Source: Streptomyces sp. NBC_00659
Lineage (GTDB): Bacteria > Actinomycetota > Actinomycetes > Streptomycetales > Streptomycetaceae
Assembly: GCF_036226925.1 (NCBI RefSeq)
Contig: NZ_CP109031.1
Span: 1,488,001-1,552,000 of the forward strand
Direction: 5' to 3'
Length of the DNA stretch: 64,000 nt
Position numbers and translations under genes: made by a program. Positions 26,439 through 35,930 of this stretch are shown here, piece after piece (position 1 is the first letter of the stretch; each line of letters opens with the position of its first letter). The notes below the pieces were generated by a model. That model was not told the origin of the DNA, ran no database searches, and saw only the letters and a list, made by a program, of their open reading frames with translations.

Positions 26439-26440
26439 CC

Positions 26441-27436
26441 ATGAACGCGAAACTCGGACGAGACGTCTTCTTCAGCTTCTTCATGTTCACGGCTGATCTG
26501 CGGCCACAGGACACGGGGTACAGCCGGGTACTGATCGATCACCTGAAGGTCCTGACCGACATGGGCTACGACGGCTTCGACGTGCATATCGCTGCTCAGC
26601 CCACGAGTGTCGATCACAAGCTCGAGGTCGACCGTTACGCCGGCCTCAAGAAGGCGTTCGAGCGGGCAGGGCTGGGGGAGGTGAAGTTCACCACCAACGT
26701 CGGGACCACGCGCACCTTCGACCCGACCTCTCCCTACGAGGAACAGCGCGGGCAGGCCCTGTCCTACCTCAAGTCACGCGTCGACATCACACGCATCCTG
26801 GGCGGCGACTCGATCATGTCCGGGCCGTTCATCTACCCCTACGGGGTCTTTCCGGTCACGGACACCGATGAGCCGATCTGGAGCGACGCCCTGCAGGACT
26901 GGATGAAGCCGCGTTATGACGCGGCGCGTTCCGTCTTCGAAGAGCTGCTGGAGTACGCCGCGGCGCGCGAGGTGAGGCTCGCCGTCGAGCCCGTCAAGAG
27001 CTGGGAGACGCCACCGCCCAACATGGTCTCGGAGGTGCTGGACTTCCTCGAGGGCCTCGACCACCCGGGGGGTGGCGTGACGATCGACACGGCGCAGGTC
27101 GTGATGGAGAGCCAGGGGCCGTCGGTCCTCAAGGAGAACGTCGCGAGAGCGACACGGCAGGACCGGCTCTACTACGTCCACATCTCCGCACCCGACCGGG
27201 GAGCGGTGAAGGACAGCTGGGTCCCGTGGGACGTCCTCTCGCGCGAGATCGAGCCGGTGTACCGCGGGCCGTACCTGATCGAGGTGTTCAACGCGATTCC
27301 GCCCTTCGACAGCTCCATGCGCATGGCACGCCGGCGTTTCTGGCGGCCCGGCGAGGACGACCCGGTGCCCGGCAGGGACAGCGCCTACGACGTCGCGCGG
27401 GCCGCGTTGGAGGAGCTGCGAGAGAAGACCGCCTAA
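26441..27436 (+). CDS. Second xylose-isomerase-like TIM-barrel protein
   Basis: 331 residues from ATG, 2 bases after the previous stop. The barrel ligands appear as Glu in RLAVEPVKSW, Asp in GVTIDTAQV, His in YYVHISAPDRG and Glu in YLIEVFNAIP. DGFDVHIAAQP and KFTTNVGTTRTFDP are early-barrel motifs. It is only distantly similar to the preceding TIM barrel, so it is not a simple duplication. Family members include sugar epimerases and the catalytic subunits that cleave 3-keto-glycosides. Sitting beside a sugar-oxidising flavoprotein supports a keto-sugar substrate, but this is inference. Confidence 0.8.
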   Translation: MNAKLGRDVFFSFFMFTADLRPQDTGYSRVLIDHLKVLTDMGYDGFDVHIAAQPTSVDHKLEVDRYAGLKKAFERAGLGEVKFTTNVGTTRTFDPTSPYEEQRGQALSYLKSRVDITRILGGDSIMSGPFIYPYGVFPVTDTDEPIWSDALQDWMKPRYDAARSVFEELLEYAAAREVRLAVEPVKSWETPPPNMVSEVLDFLEGLDHPGGGVTIDTAQVVMESQGPSVLKENVARATRQDRLYYVHISAPDRGAVKDSWVPWDVLSREIEPVYRGPYLIEVFNAIPPFDSSMRMARRRFWRPGEDDPVPGRDSAYDVARAALEELREKTA

Positions 27437-27455
27437 TCAAGGAAAGGGGACTCCC

Positions 27456-28283
27456 GTGCCGGCTCAGGTGTCGGATCCCATCACCATGGTCGTGAAGCAG
27501 ACGGGCGACGTCCGTATTCACACCTTCGTCGCGTCCTTCACGGGCAGCAACATCGCGAACGCCACGCATGTCGTCGAGACCAGGAACCAGCTCGTCCTCG
27601 TCGACTCGCAGTTCCTCTCCCCCTACGCGAGAGCCTTCAGGGACTACGCGGACAGCCTGGGCAAGCCGATCGAAAGGCTGTACATCTCCCACCGGCACCC
27701 CGACCACTGGTTCGGCCTCGGGACCGCGTTCACCGACGTCACGGTCCACGCGCTGTCCGAGACCATGACGTTCATCCGCGATCATGGTGAGGACTCGCGA
27801 AGCGACCACTGGAAACTCGGTGACCTCGCCCCGGAGCGCATAGTCGTTCCCGAACAGGTCGCCGGTGCCGGCGAAGACAAGATCGACGGGGTCAGGTACG
27901 TCTTCGACCGGGTGACGGACACCGAGATCGACTACCACCTCACCATCAGGCTTCCTGATCTGGGCGTGTATTTCACTCAGGATCTGCTCTACAGCGGCAC
28001 CCATCTGTACCTGACGAAACACATGGACCACTGGATCCGGGTGCTGCGCGACATGCTGCTGTCGGACTACGAGTTGTTCCTGCCGGGCCACGGTCTCCCG
28101 GCCGACAAGAACGAAGTCGCCCGCAACATCGAGTACCTTTCCGCCGCTCGGCAGGCAATCGGTGACGGGCTGACAGGCGACGCCTTCAAGAGCTTCATGC
28201 TGCAGCGGTATCCGGAGCGCAAGTGCCCCGGGATCTTCGACATTTACCTGCCCCGACTGTTCGGCGGCGCGAGCGACTACTGA
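27456..28283 (+). CDS. Metallo-beta-lactamase-fold hydrolase
   Basis: 275 residues from GTG at 27456, with AAAGGGGAC upstream. ISHRHPDHWFGLG (about residues 77-89) is the HxHxDH zinc motif, and later ligands are likely in YFTQDLLYSGTH and FLPGHG. ETRNQLVLVDSQFL near the start is the usual first strand. The fold hydrolyses esters, thioesters, lactones or amides. Placed between the TIM barrels and the decarboxylase, a lactonase or thioesterase role in the same pathway is plausible but unproved. The GC content drops slightly from here to the end of the cluster. Confidence 0.83.
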   Translation: MPAQVSDPITMVVKQTGDVRIHTFVASFTGSNIANATHVVETRNQLVLVDSQFLSPYARAFRDYADSLGKPIERLYISHRHPDHWFGLGTAFTDVTVHALSETMTFIRDHGEDSRSDHWKLGDLAPERIVVPEQVAGAGEDKIDGVRYVFDRVTDTEIDYHLTIRLPDLGVYFTQDLLYSGTHLYLTKHMDHWIRVLRDMLLSDYELFLPGHGLPADKNEVARNIEYLSAARQAIGDGLTGDAFKSFMLQRYPERKCPGIFDIYLPRLFGGASDY

Positions 28284-28302
28284 CCACGGAGGTGCCTCGA
28301 CC

Positions 28303-29958
28303 ATGACCGAGAGCTGCACTGTAGGACAGTACTTGGTGGACCGGCTCCGCCAACTGGGGCTGGAGCACCTGTTCGCCATCGCGGGAGACTACTCGATCGA
28401 ATGGCTGAACCGGTACGTCGCGCCGAGCGGTACGAAAATCATCGAGGAAGTCAATGAGGTGAACGCCGGTTACGCGGCGGACGGATATGCGAGGCTGAGG
28501 GGAATCGGCGCACTCTGTGTCACCTACTCCGCAGGCGCGCTGTGCGCCGTGAACGCGGTCGCCGGCGCCTACGTCGAGAGGGTGCCACTCGTACTGATCA
28601 ACGGCACACCGAGCGTCAAGAAGACCATCACCTTCGAACAGACCGGCTTCAGCGCGCATCACTTCATCAGCGGACGGGAAACGGATCTCCAGTCGTTCGA
28701 GCACCTGACGGTGGCGGCCATACGGATCGACAATCCGGACCTCGCGCCGACGCTGATCGACTACGCACTGACCCGGTGCATCAGCGAACGGCGCCCGATC
28801 TACATCGAACTGCTCCAGGACATGGTCGACTTGGAGTGCGCGCCGCCGGAGGGCGTTCTGAAGCCGGTCAGGGTTCTGTCCGACGAGACCAGCCTGGAAC
28901 AGTCGGTCGCCCAGATCTGCGCACAGCTCGAGAACGCCGAGAATCCTCTCGTCTGGCTCGGCGTGGAGATCGACCGTCTCGGCCTTCAGGACAAGGCCAT
29001 GCGTCTGATCCAGCAGCTGAACGTCCCGTTCGTCACGGAACTTCTCAGCAAGGCCGTCCTCTCCGAAGACGACGCGCTGTTCGTCGGCGTGCTCGACGGC
29101 CAGGCGTCATCGAAGGTCGTGACGGATCTGGCCGACACCTCCGACTTCGTCCTGGCGCTCGGGGTGTGGCTGACGGACATCAACTCGTTGGGATGGGACC
29201 CGGACTACGACAAGACCGCGTTCGCGTCGTTCGACGCGGTCAAGTTCGGAACCTATTTCGGCGGGCAGGTCGCGCTGGAGCACCTGATCGACGGCATCCT
29301 GGCGGAGAAGATCGCGCCCAAAGAACGGAAACTGCCGGAAATCCCGGCTCGCAGCGCGCCGACCATGGAAAAGGCCGAGGTCATCACGTACCAGGGGTTC
29401 TACGACTACATCCAGCAGTACGTCGACAGGAACACCATCGTCGGTGCCGACGCGAGCATGAACTACTTCGGGAGCCTGCTGCTCGATGTGCCCAGCCCGG
29501 GAGGGTTCATCGTCCAGTCGTCCTACTCCTCGATCGGCTACAGCGCGCCGGCCGCGACGGGTATCTGCCTGGCGAAGGGTCCCGAGCAGAGGGTCATGGT
29601 CTTCTCGGGTGACGGCGGCTTCCAGATGACGGCCCAGTGCCTCTCGACCCAGACCCGGTTGGGGCTCGATCCGATCATCTTCGTCATCGACAACGGCGTC
29701 TACGCCGTGGAGCAGTGGCTCGCCGACGCGGCGGTGTTCCACTCCGACGAACCGTTCTACAAGCCCTGCGAGCTGCACCGGTGGAACTACAGCAGGCTGG
29801 CAGAGGTCTTCGGTTGCCGGGGCTGGGAGGTCGGCACGTACGGCGAGCTGGAGGATGCCGTGACGGATGCGCTGGGGAACTCGACCGGTCCGTCCATCGT
29901 CCAGGTACGCGTGCCGGAGAAGACGATCCCCGACAATGCGAACTGGAAGGCCCGGTAG
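28303..29958 (+). CDS. Thiamine-diphosphate-dependent decarboxylase, pyruvate/indolepyruvate decarboxylase type
   Basis: 551 residues from ATG with GGAGGTG upstream. The N-terminal domain has IAGDYSIEWLNRY and EEVNEVNAGYAADGYAR, which holds the cofactor-activating glutamate (about residue 50). The cofactor and magnesium motif starts at GDGGFQMTAQ (about residue 435) and ends at VIDNGVYAVEQ. Domain order and size fit 2-keto acid decarboxylases. The double-His motif seen in classical pyruvate decarboxylase is not obvious; SAHHFIS may take that place. It is the last gene of the run and is convergent with the PLP enzyme gene. Substrate probably a 2-keto acid formed in the pathway. Confidence 0.85.
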   Translation: MTESCTVGQYLVDRLRQLGLEHLFAIAGDYSIEWLNRYVAPSGTKIIEEVNEVNAGYAADGYARLRGIGALCVTYSAGALCAVNAVAGAYVERVPLVLINGTPSVKKTITFEQTGFSAHHFISGRETDLQSFEHLTVAAIRIDNPDLAPTLIDYALTRCISERRPIYIELLQDMVDLECAPPEGVLKPVRVLSDETSLEQSVAQICAQLENAENPLVWLGVEIDRLGLQDKAMRLIQQLNVPFVTELLSKAVLSEDDALFVGVLDGQASSKVVTDLADTSDFVLALGVWLTDINSLGWDPDYDKTAFASFDAVKFGTYFGGQVALEHLIDGILAEKIAPKERKLPEIPARSAPTMEKAEVITYQGFYDYIQQYVDRNTIVGADASMNYFGSLLLDVPSPGGFIVQSSYSSIGYSAPAATGICLAKGPEQRVMVFSGDGGFQMTAQCLSTQTRLGLDPIIFVIDNGVYAVEQWLADAAVFHSDEPFYKPCELHRWNYSRLAEVFGCRGWEVGTYGELEDAVTDALGNSTGPSIVQVRVPEKTIPDNANWKAR

Positions 29959-30032
29959 CGGGACGGGTGCTCCTTGCTCCGGAGCGCGACGCGGGCACAT
30001 GAGACCAGGGCACATGAGGGACCCGTCCGGGG

Positions 30033-31157
30033 TCAGGCCGGCCAGACGCCCGTCTCCAGCAGGGAGTTGATCGCCGTCATGTACGGCGCGATGTCCAGGC
30101 CCTGTTCGGCCAGCCACGCGTCCGAGTAGTACTTGTCGAGATAGCGGTCGCCGTGGTCGCACAGCAGCGTGACGACGCTTCCGTTGCGCCCCTCGGCCAC
30201 CATCTCGGCGACGATCTTCAGGGCGCTCCACAGGCCGGTGCCGGTCGAGCCGCCCGCCTTGCGGCCGATGACCTGCTCCAGGGCGCGGACGGCGGCGACG
30301 CTCGCCGCGTCCGGCACCTTCATCATGCGGTCGATCGCCCCGGGCACGAAGCTCGGCTCGACGCGCGGTCTGCCGATGCCCTCGATGCGCGAGCCGCGGT
30401 CGCAGGTGACGTCCGGATCGCCGGTGGTCCAGCCCTCGAAGAAACAGGAGTTGTCCGGGTCGGCGACACAGATGCGGGTGTCCGCCTGCATGTAGTGGAC
30501 GTAGCGGGCGAGGGTCGCCGAGGTGCCGCCGGTGCCGGCCGTGGCGACGATCCAGGCGGGTTCCGGGAATCGCTCGAGGGCCAGTTGGCGGAAAATGGAT
30601 TCGGCGATGTTGTTGTTCCCGCGCCAGTCTGTGGCCCTTTCCGCATAGGTGAACTGGTCCATGTAGTGGCCGCCGGTCTCGGCCGCGAGGGCGACGGACT
30701 CCGCGTAGATCTTGCGCGAGTCGTCCACGAAGTGGCACTGCCCGCCGTGGAATTCGATCAGCCGGCACTTCTCGGCACTCGTCGTGCGCGGCATGACCGC
30801 GATGAAGGGCACACCGACGAGGCCCGCGAAATAGGCCTCGGACACGGCTGTCGAGCCGCTGGACGCCTCGATCACCGGGCGGCCGGGCCGGATCCAGCCG
30901 TTGCACAGGCCGTACAGGAAGAGCGAGCGGGCCAGCCGGTGCTTGAGGCTGCCCGTGGGGTGGGTCGACTCGTCCTTCAGATACAGGTCGACACCCCACT
31001 CCTCGGGGAGCGGGAAGCGCAGCAGATGAGTGTCCGCCGAGCGATTCGCATCCGCCTGGACTTTGCGCACGGCCTCTTTGAGCCAGCTCCGGTACTCCGG
31101 GTCGCTGCGGTCGACATCGAGGGTCTCACCGGTCCGGATCGGCTGGGGAGTGCTCAC
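30033..31157 (-). CDS. PLP-dependent cysteine synthase/desulfhydrase family enzyme
   Basis: 374 residues from the GTG at 31157, preceded by AGGAG. The PLP lysine is in [11 protein letters not shown] (Lys72), the substrate loop in [13 protein letters not shown] (about residue 100) and a phosphate-binding loop in [11 protein letters not shown]. The family covers cysteine synthases and Cds1-type L-cysteine desulfhydrases that release hydrogen sulfide. Sequence features such as [12 protein letters not shown] and [10 protein letters not shown] are closer to the Cds1 group. It lies on the opposite strand to the flavoprotein cluster and is probably separate from it. Confidence 0.82.
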   Translation of the reverse strand: MSTPQPIRTGETLDVDRSDPEYRSWLKEAVRKVQADANRSADTHLLRFPLPEEWGVDLYLKDESTHPTGSLKHRLARSLFLYGLCNGWIRPGRPVIEASSGSTAVSEAYFAGLVGVPFIAVMPRTTSAEKCRLIEFHGGQCHFVDDSRKIYAESVALAAETGGHYMDQFTYAERATDWRGNNNIAESIFRQLALERFPEPAWIVATAGTGGTSATLARYVHYMQADTRICVADPDNSCFFEGWTTGDPDVTCDRGSRIEGIGRPRVEPSFVPGAIDRMMKVPDAASVAAVRALEQVIGRKAGGSTGTGLWSALKIVAEMVAEGRNGSVVTLLCDHGDRYLDKYYSDAWLAEQGLDIAPYMTAINSLLETGVWPA

Positions 31158-31497
31158 GGGAAGGCTCCTAACGCGTGGCGCCGACACCGCTTCGACTGGT
31201 CGGACACCTCGATCATAAGCACCTTCCGTACGCCCCTCACCTGCATAAACACACCTTTGAGCGGCCCAAAGCCGTCCCTGGGGGGACGCCGGGAATCCGC
31301 ATCCGGGGATCAGGGAATCCCGCTCCAGGGGGGCGCATCCCGGCCTTTGCTCCCGTCACCGCCACCACCTCGCCATACGCACTGGTGCTCGGCGCGACCT
31401 GCGGGCAGACTGCACCGCGCGGGGCGGTCGCCCCCGACGTGGATGCACACTGGGTCACGACAGGGCACAGCCGGAGCGCACAAGGGGGCGGAGCATC
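31158..31497. other. Divergent promoter region of ~340 bases
   Basis: No gene is seen. For the leftward PLP enzyme gene, TATGAT on the minus strand at 31217-31212 is a plausible -10, but the -35 is poor. A region of G/C runs at 31275-31345 can fold imperfectly. The rightward hypothetical gene has a good ribosome site (GGGGCGGAG) at the end of this stretch. Confidence 0.4.
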
Positions 31498-31821
31498 ATG
31501 GCGGAGCCGGAGTTCACAGCCACGGGCGTGCGGATCGGGAAGAGGCTGCGTTCGCTCACCCGGGCCGGACAGGTCCGGATCAGCGACGGCAGGCTGGAAC
31601 TGCTCACCAGCTACGGCAGCGAGATCGACAGCGCGCCGGTGCAGGCGGTGCGCGCCTCGAAACCCTGGTTCGCTCACGAGGACCGGGCGTTGGCGGATGT
31701 CAACGGCACGCGTTACTCGCTCACGCTCGGCGAGCACGATCCGGCACCCGGACGGCCGGGACCCCCGTCGGCGCGCCGCTTCATCGAGGCGGTCCGCAAG
31801 GCGGCGGGACGCAGCCGCTGA
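31498..31821 (+). CDS. Small conserved hypothetical protein
   Basis: 107 residues from ATG with a strong ribosome site. It is a soluble, basic protein with RIGKRLRSLTRAGQVRISDGRLELLTSYG and VRASKPWFAHEDRALADVNGTRY split across the middle. It has no membrane helix, signal peptide or catalytic motif that I recognise. Composition and codon use are fully streptomycete. It could be a PH-like or nucleic-acid-associated small protein, but nothing here decides that. Confidence 0.65.
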   Translation: MAEPEFTATGVRIGKRLRSLTRAGQVRISDGRLELLTSYGSEIDSAPVQAVRASKPWFAHEDRALADVNGTRYSLTLGEHDPAPGRPGPPSARRFIEAVRKAAGRSR

Positions 31822-32035
31822 GGTGCGCCGACCACGCCGGCCCCACGTCCTGAAGCACCGCGAGTTGCGGGACCGTGGCCCCTGAGTCACTCTGATGTCA
31901 CATCACTCTGGGTTCACCGGCGATAACGCTGCGAACCAGCCCGCCGGTCGTCACAGCAGGCGGCCGCTCAACTCAGCCACTCTGCTGGATCCGATCTCCG
32001 CCTTCTTCCGGACCTCAATTCGGGGAGTCGCAGCC

Positions 32036-32551
32036 GTGATCAGCCAGCCAAGCAGGCATTGCACGGTGGAGCTCCAAGCCCTGCCGTCGCGGATCGGCCA
32101 GGTCCGCAGAATCGTCTCTGCACAGTTGCGTTACTGGCATCTGGACCCCTTGATAGACCGGGCCGCGCTCGGGGTGACCGAGCTGTTGTCGAATGTCCAC
32201 CGGCACGCCCAGCCGGACAAACTCTGCACCGTGGAGATCGAGCTGCTGCTCGACCGGCTCACGGTCTCGGTGCACGACCACGACCCCCGGCTTCCCGTGA
32301 TACGCGAAGCCGACCCCGGCTCCACCTGCGGACGCGGCCTCGCCATGGTCGCGGCGGTCAGCGAGAGCTGGGGTGTGCGCCCCGACGGCGAGTCGGGCAA
32401 GGTCGTATGGTTCACGCTTCCGGCGTCCACCCCCGTGGTGGCGGCTTCGCTGCGTCCGCCGTACGAGACCGCGAGCGAGGTCACGCTCCGGCACACCGTC
32501 GACGTACTCAGGCCGGAACACGCTCCCGCCCGGTCGGCCGTTGCCGGCTGA
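32036..32551 (+). CDS. ATP-binding anti-sigma-type serine kinase (HATPase_c_2)
   Basis: 171 residues from the GTG at 32036, with GGGGAG 9-14 bases upstream. The GHKL fold is visible: DRAALGVTELLSNVHRHAQ (N-box, about residues 42-60), LLDRLTVSVHDHDPRLP (G1 region) and STCGRGLAMVAAVSESWGV (G2 box). Members are single-domain RsbW/SpoIIAB relatives that bind ATP, phosphorylate anti-sigma-factor antagonists and sequester sigma factors. Streptomycetes have dozens. No sigma factor or antagonist is adjacent. A longer in-frame start at 31895 would add residues without domain character. Confidence 0.8.
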   Translation: MISQPSRHCTVELQALPSRIGQVRRIVSAQLRYWHLDPLIDRAALGVTELLSNVHRHAQPDKLCTVEIELLLDRLTVSVHDHDPRLPVIREADPGSTCGRGLAMVAAVSESWGVRPDGESGKVVWFTLPASTPVVAASLRPPYETASEVTLRHTVDVLRPEHAPARSAVAG

Positions 32552-32613
32552 CCGGGCGGTGACCCCCCTCTCGTACGCCGCTCGCTCACGGGCGCCGTAC
32601 GGCATCGGGTGGC

Positions 32614-35175
32614 TCACTCCGTGGCGATGGCCCGCAACACGTCGAGGCGGGCCGCCCGCCGTGCCGGACGCAGTCCCGCGAGGGCCCCGGCCGCGAGACC
32701 CACCAGCGCCACCACCGCGAGACGCAGCGGCGGGACCGCGAAGGCGAAGGCGCTGTCCGACGCTCCGTCGGAGGCCTCGACCAGCACCCAGCCGAGGAAG
32801 GCACCGAGGGCGAGTCCGCCCGCCGTGCCGAACGCGGCGACGAGGACCGACTCCCAGCGGACCATGGCGCGCAGTTGCGCCCGGGTCTGTCCGACGGCCC
32901 GCAGCAGACCGAGTTCCCGAGTGCGCTCGTGGACCGCGAGCGTGAGGGTGTTGGCGATGCCGAGCAGCGCGATGAGCACCGCGAGGGCCAGCAGCGCGTA
33001 GACCAGGGTCAGCATCATGTCGATGCCGGCCGCCGAGGACTGCGCGTACTCGTCCCGGGTCTGCACCTCGGGGTTGCCGTACCGCTCGGCGACCTTCTCC
33101 ACCGCGGACTTGCCCTCCGCCGTGCTCACACCGTCCTTGAAGGAGACGGCGACGACCGTGTCGGCGTCCTGGGTGCGGTGCGGGGCCCAGGCGGCGCGGG
33201 TGATGACGTAGTCGCCCGCGAGTTCCGACCGGCCGTAGACGGCACGGACGGTGAAGTCGGCCTTCCGCCCGTCGGTGAAGGCGAGCCGGGCCGTGTCGCC
33301 GGTCACCAGGTGCTGCTTGTCGGCCTCCGTACGGGTGATGGCGATGCCGTCGGTGCCGAGGCCGCTCAGGGAGCCCTGTACGTGGCCGAGGTCGAAGACC
33401 TTGCCGAGTGTGACCGGGTCGGTGACCGTCAGCGCACGGCCCTGACCGTTGACCTCGGCGACCCCCTTGCCCAGTCCCACGGCGTACTCGACCGAGGGCT
33501 GACGCGCGAGGGCCGGGGCCAGTTTCGGGCTGAGACCGCTGCCGCCCGCTCCGAACGACGGTGTGCTGACGGCGACGTCACCGGCGAAGGAGCGCGAGAC
33601 CGTCTGGTCCATGGTGGCCTTGAGCGAGGCGCCGAAGACCGTGAACAGCGAGACGACGGCGACGCCGATCATCAGGGCGCCCGCGGTGGCGGCGGTCCGC
33701 CTGGGGCTGCGCAGCGCGTTGCGCCGGGCGAGTCCGCCGGTGACACCGCGCAGCCTGTCGAGGGGCGCGCCGAGGACCCGTACGGCGGCCGAGGACGCGA
33801 CCGGACCGAGGACGACGAAGGCGGCGAGGGCCAGTACGGCGCCGAGTCCGGCGAGCCACAGCGACGGGGTCAGCAGGACTCCGGTCAGGGTGACGCCCAC
33901 CGCCAGGGCGGCCAGTCCCCCGCCCGCCGTCGCCCGTACCCGCGAGGCACCGGACTCGTCGACCGCGGTCTCCCGCAGGGCGGCGAGCGGAGCGGTGCGT
34001 CCCGCGCGGGCGGCGGGCAGCAGGGCGGAGCCGAGACAGACGACGACGCCGACACCCAAGGGCAGCAGCATGGACAGGCCGCTGATCACCAGGCCCCCTT
34101 CGGGGAAGGGGAATCCGATGGCCGGGAAGAGGGCCTGGAGTCCGGCCGCGATCCCGATGCCACCGGCGATCCCCACCGCCGAGGCGGCCACGGCGACGAC
34201 GATCGCCTCGGCCAGGGTCGACGCGGTGACCTGCCTGCGCGAGGCGCCGAGGGCGCGCAGCAGTGCGTTCTCACGGGTGCGCTGGGCGACGACGATCGCG
34301 AAGGTGTTGTGGATGGAGAAGGTCGCCACCAGGAGCGCGATGCCGGAGAAGACGAGCAGGAGCGTGGTGAAGAGGGTGAGGAACTGGCTGGAGATCATGT
34401 CGGTGTTCTCCCGCGCGGACTGCTGTCCCGTGATGGCCTCGACGCCCTTCGGGAGTACGGGAGTCAGCGCGGAGACGAGCTCGTCCTGACCGACCCCGGG
34501 ACCGGCCCGGACCCGGATGCCGGCGGCCTCGCCGGGCCTCGCGGTCAGGTACTTCTCCGCGTCGGCCTGGGTCATCCCGGTAAAGGTCACCTGGGCCATG
34601 CCGTCCTCGCCGCCGAAGGTCGCGAGGCCCACGATCGTCACCCGGACGGGGTCGGGCGTGCGCAGGACCGTCGTGTCGCCGATCTTCAGGTGGCCCTTCT
34701 CGGCGGCCCCCCGGTTGACGACGACCTCGCCGGACCTGGAGGGGGCGCGGCCTTCGGCGAGCCGGTACGCGTTGAGCTTCGGGTCGTCGATCCAGTTGCC
34801 CGCGAGGGTGGGCGGGCCCTGTCCGCCGACGGGTTTGCGGTCGGAGCCGACGAGCTGGCCCGCGCCCTGGATGTCGGGCGCCGCGGCCGCGACTCCTGGG
34901 ACGCGCTCGATCGTCCCGACCAGATCGGTGCCGACGGGCGCGCGGACGCCCTGGCTCTCCCCCGGGGTGGTGATGACGCCGGCGCTGCGGACGACGGCGT
35001 CGGTGCCCTGGGTCGCGTTGCCGAACATCGTGTCGAACCCGGCGCGCAGGGTGTCGCCCATGACGAGGGTGCCGGCCAGGAAGGCGACGCCGAGGAACAC
35101 GGCGAAGAACGTCCCGGCGAAGCGGCGTCCGTGGCCGCGCAGCGACGAGAGGCTGAGGCGCAGTGCGGCGTTCAT
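32614..35175 (-). CDS. ABC transporter permease, MacB/FtsX type
   Basis: 853 residues from the ATG at 35175. An N-terminal helix (residues ~17-40) is followed by a large extracellular domain (MacB-PCD type). A helix set around residues 255-400 carries IHNTFAIVVAQRTRENALLRALG-like FtsX sequence, then comes a second extracellular domain, and a final set of helices ends in HERTRELGLLRAVG and ARLDVLRAIATE. The duplicated FtsX architecture is typical of large actinobacterial permeases for lipids or peptides or of mechanotransmission systems. The start overlaps the ATPase stop (ATGA), so the two subunits are coupled. Confidence 0.87.
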   Translation of the reverse strand: MNAALRLSLSSLRGHGRRFAGTFFAVFLGVAFLAGTLVMGDTLRAGFDTMFGNATQGTDAVVRSAGVITTPGESQGVRAPVGTDLVGTIERVPGVAAAAPDIQGAGQLVGSDRKPVGGQGPPTLAGNWIDDPKLNAYRLAEGRAPSRSGEVVVNRGAAEKGHLKIGDTTVLRTPDPVRVTIVGLATFGGEDGMAQVTFTGMTQADAEKYLTARPGEAAGIRVRAGPGVGQDELVSALTPVLPKGVEAITGQQSARENTDMISSQFLTLFTTLLLVFSGIALLVATFSIHNTFAIVVAQRTRENALLRALGASRRQVTASTLAEAIVVAVAASAVGIAGGIGIAAGLQALFPAIGFPFPEGGLVISGLSMLLPLGVGVVVCLGSALLPAARAGRTAPLAALRETAVDESGASRVRATAGGGLAALAVGVTLTGVLLTPSLWLAGLGAVLALAAFVVLGPVASSAAVRVLGAPLDRLRGVTGGLARRNALRSPRRTAATAGALMIGVAVVSLFTVFGASLKATMDQTVSRSFAGDVAVSTPSFGAGGSGLSPKLAPALARQPSVEYAVGLGKGVAEVNGQGRALTVTDPVTLGKVFDLGHVQGSLSGLGTDGIAITRTEADKQHLVTGDTARLAFTDGRKADFTVRAVYGRSELAGDYVITRAAWAPHRTQDADTVVAVSFKDGVSTAEGKSAVEKVAERYGNPEVQTRDEYAQSSAAGIDMMLTLVYALLALAVLIALLGIANTLTLAVHERTRELGLLRAVGQTRAQLRAMVRWESVLVAAFGTAGGLALGAFLGWVLVEASDGASDSAFAFAVPPLRLAVVALVGLAAGALAGLRPARRAARLDVLRAIATE

Positions 35176-35930
35176 ACCGGTGCCCCCTTGCTGTCGAAGG
35201 CCTTCATGCGGTCGAGGACCTTGTCGGCCGTCGGGTTCTCCATCCGGTCCACGAGGCGTCCGTCGGCGAGGAAGACCACCTCGTCGGCGTGCGCGGCGGC
35301 GACCGGGTCGTGGGTGACCATGACGACCGTACGGTCCATCCGGCGCACCGCCCGGCCGAGGAGGCCGAGGACTTCCTGGCCGGAGCGGGAGTCGAGGTTG
35401 CCGGTGGGTTCGTCGGCGAAGACGACGTCGGGTTCTCCGGCGAACGCCCGTGCCACGGCGACGCGTTGCTGCTGTCCGCCGGACAGTTCGCTCGGCCGGT
35501 GGTGGAGCCGGTCGCGCAGACCGACGACGTCGACGAGGGCGTCGGTCCAGGCGCGGGAGCCCTTGGTCCCGGCGAGGTCCATGGGCAGGGCGATGTTCTC
35601 GGCGACCGTGAGCGTCGGAATCAGGTTGAACGCCTGGAAGACGAAGCCGATGCGGTCCCGGCGCAGCAGGGTCAGACGGCGGTCGTCGAGGGTGCCGAGG
35701 TCGGTGTCGCCGATGTACGCGGCTCCCGAGGTGAGGGTGTCGAGACCGGCGGCGCAGTGCATGAGGGTGGACTTGCCCGAGCCCGAGGGTCCCATGATCG
35801 CGGTGAAACGGCCGGCCGGAAAGCCCACACTCACCCCGTCGAGGGCCCGGACGGCGGTGTCGCCGCTGCCGTAGATCTTCACGGCGTCGACGACACGTGC
35901 CGCGTCCGGGCGGGCGGTCGCGGTGGTCAT
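35172..35930 (-). CDS. ABC transporter ATP-binding protein, MacB type
   Basis: 252 residues. Walker A is GPSGSGKST (about residues 47-55), the Q-loop FVFQAFNLIPTLT, the signature LSGGQQQRVAVARAF, and Walker B VVFADEPTGNLD, with the H-loop in MVTHDPVAAAHAD. It pairs with the 853-residue permease encoded immediately downstream. The gene overlaps the SHOCT-domain gene upstream by four bases, so all three form one operon read leftward. Confidence 0.9.
   Translation of the reverse strand: MTTATARPDAARVVDAVKIYGSGDTAVRALDGVSVGFPAGRFTAIMGPSGSGKSTLMHCAAGLDTLTSGAAYIGDTDLGTLDDRRLTLLRRDRIGFVFQAFNLIPTLTVAENIALPMDLAGTKGSRAWTDALVDVVGLRDRLHHRPSELSGGQQQRVAVARAFAGEPDVVFADEPTGNLDSRSGQEVLGLLGRAVRRMDRTVVMVTHDPVAAAHADEVVFLADGRLVDRMENPTADKVLDRMKAFDSKGAPV

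Noticed and set aside
30033..31157. The cysteine-synthase-like gene considered as part of the flavoprotein cluster
   Set aside because: It is on the opposite strand with its own promoter and belongs to a family that is common outside such clusters.
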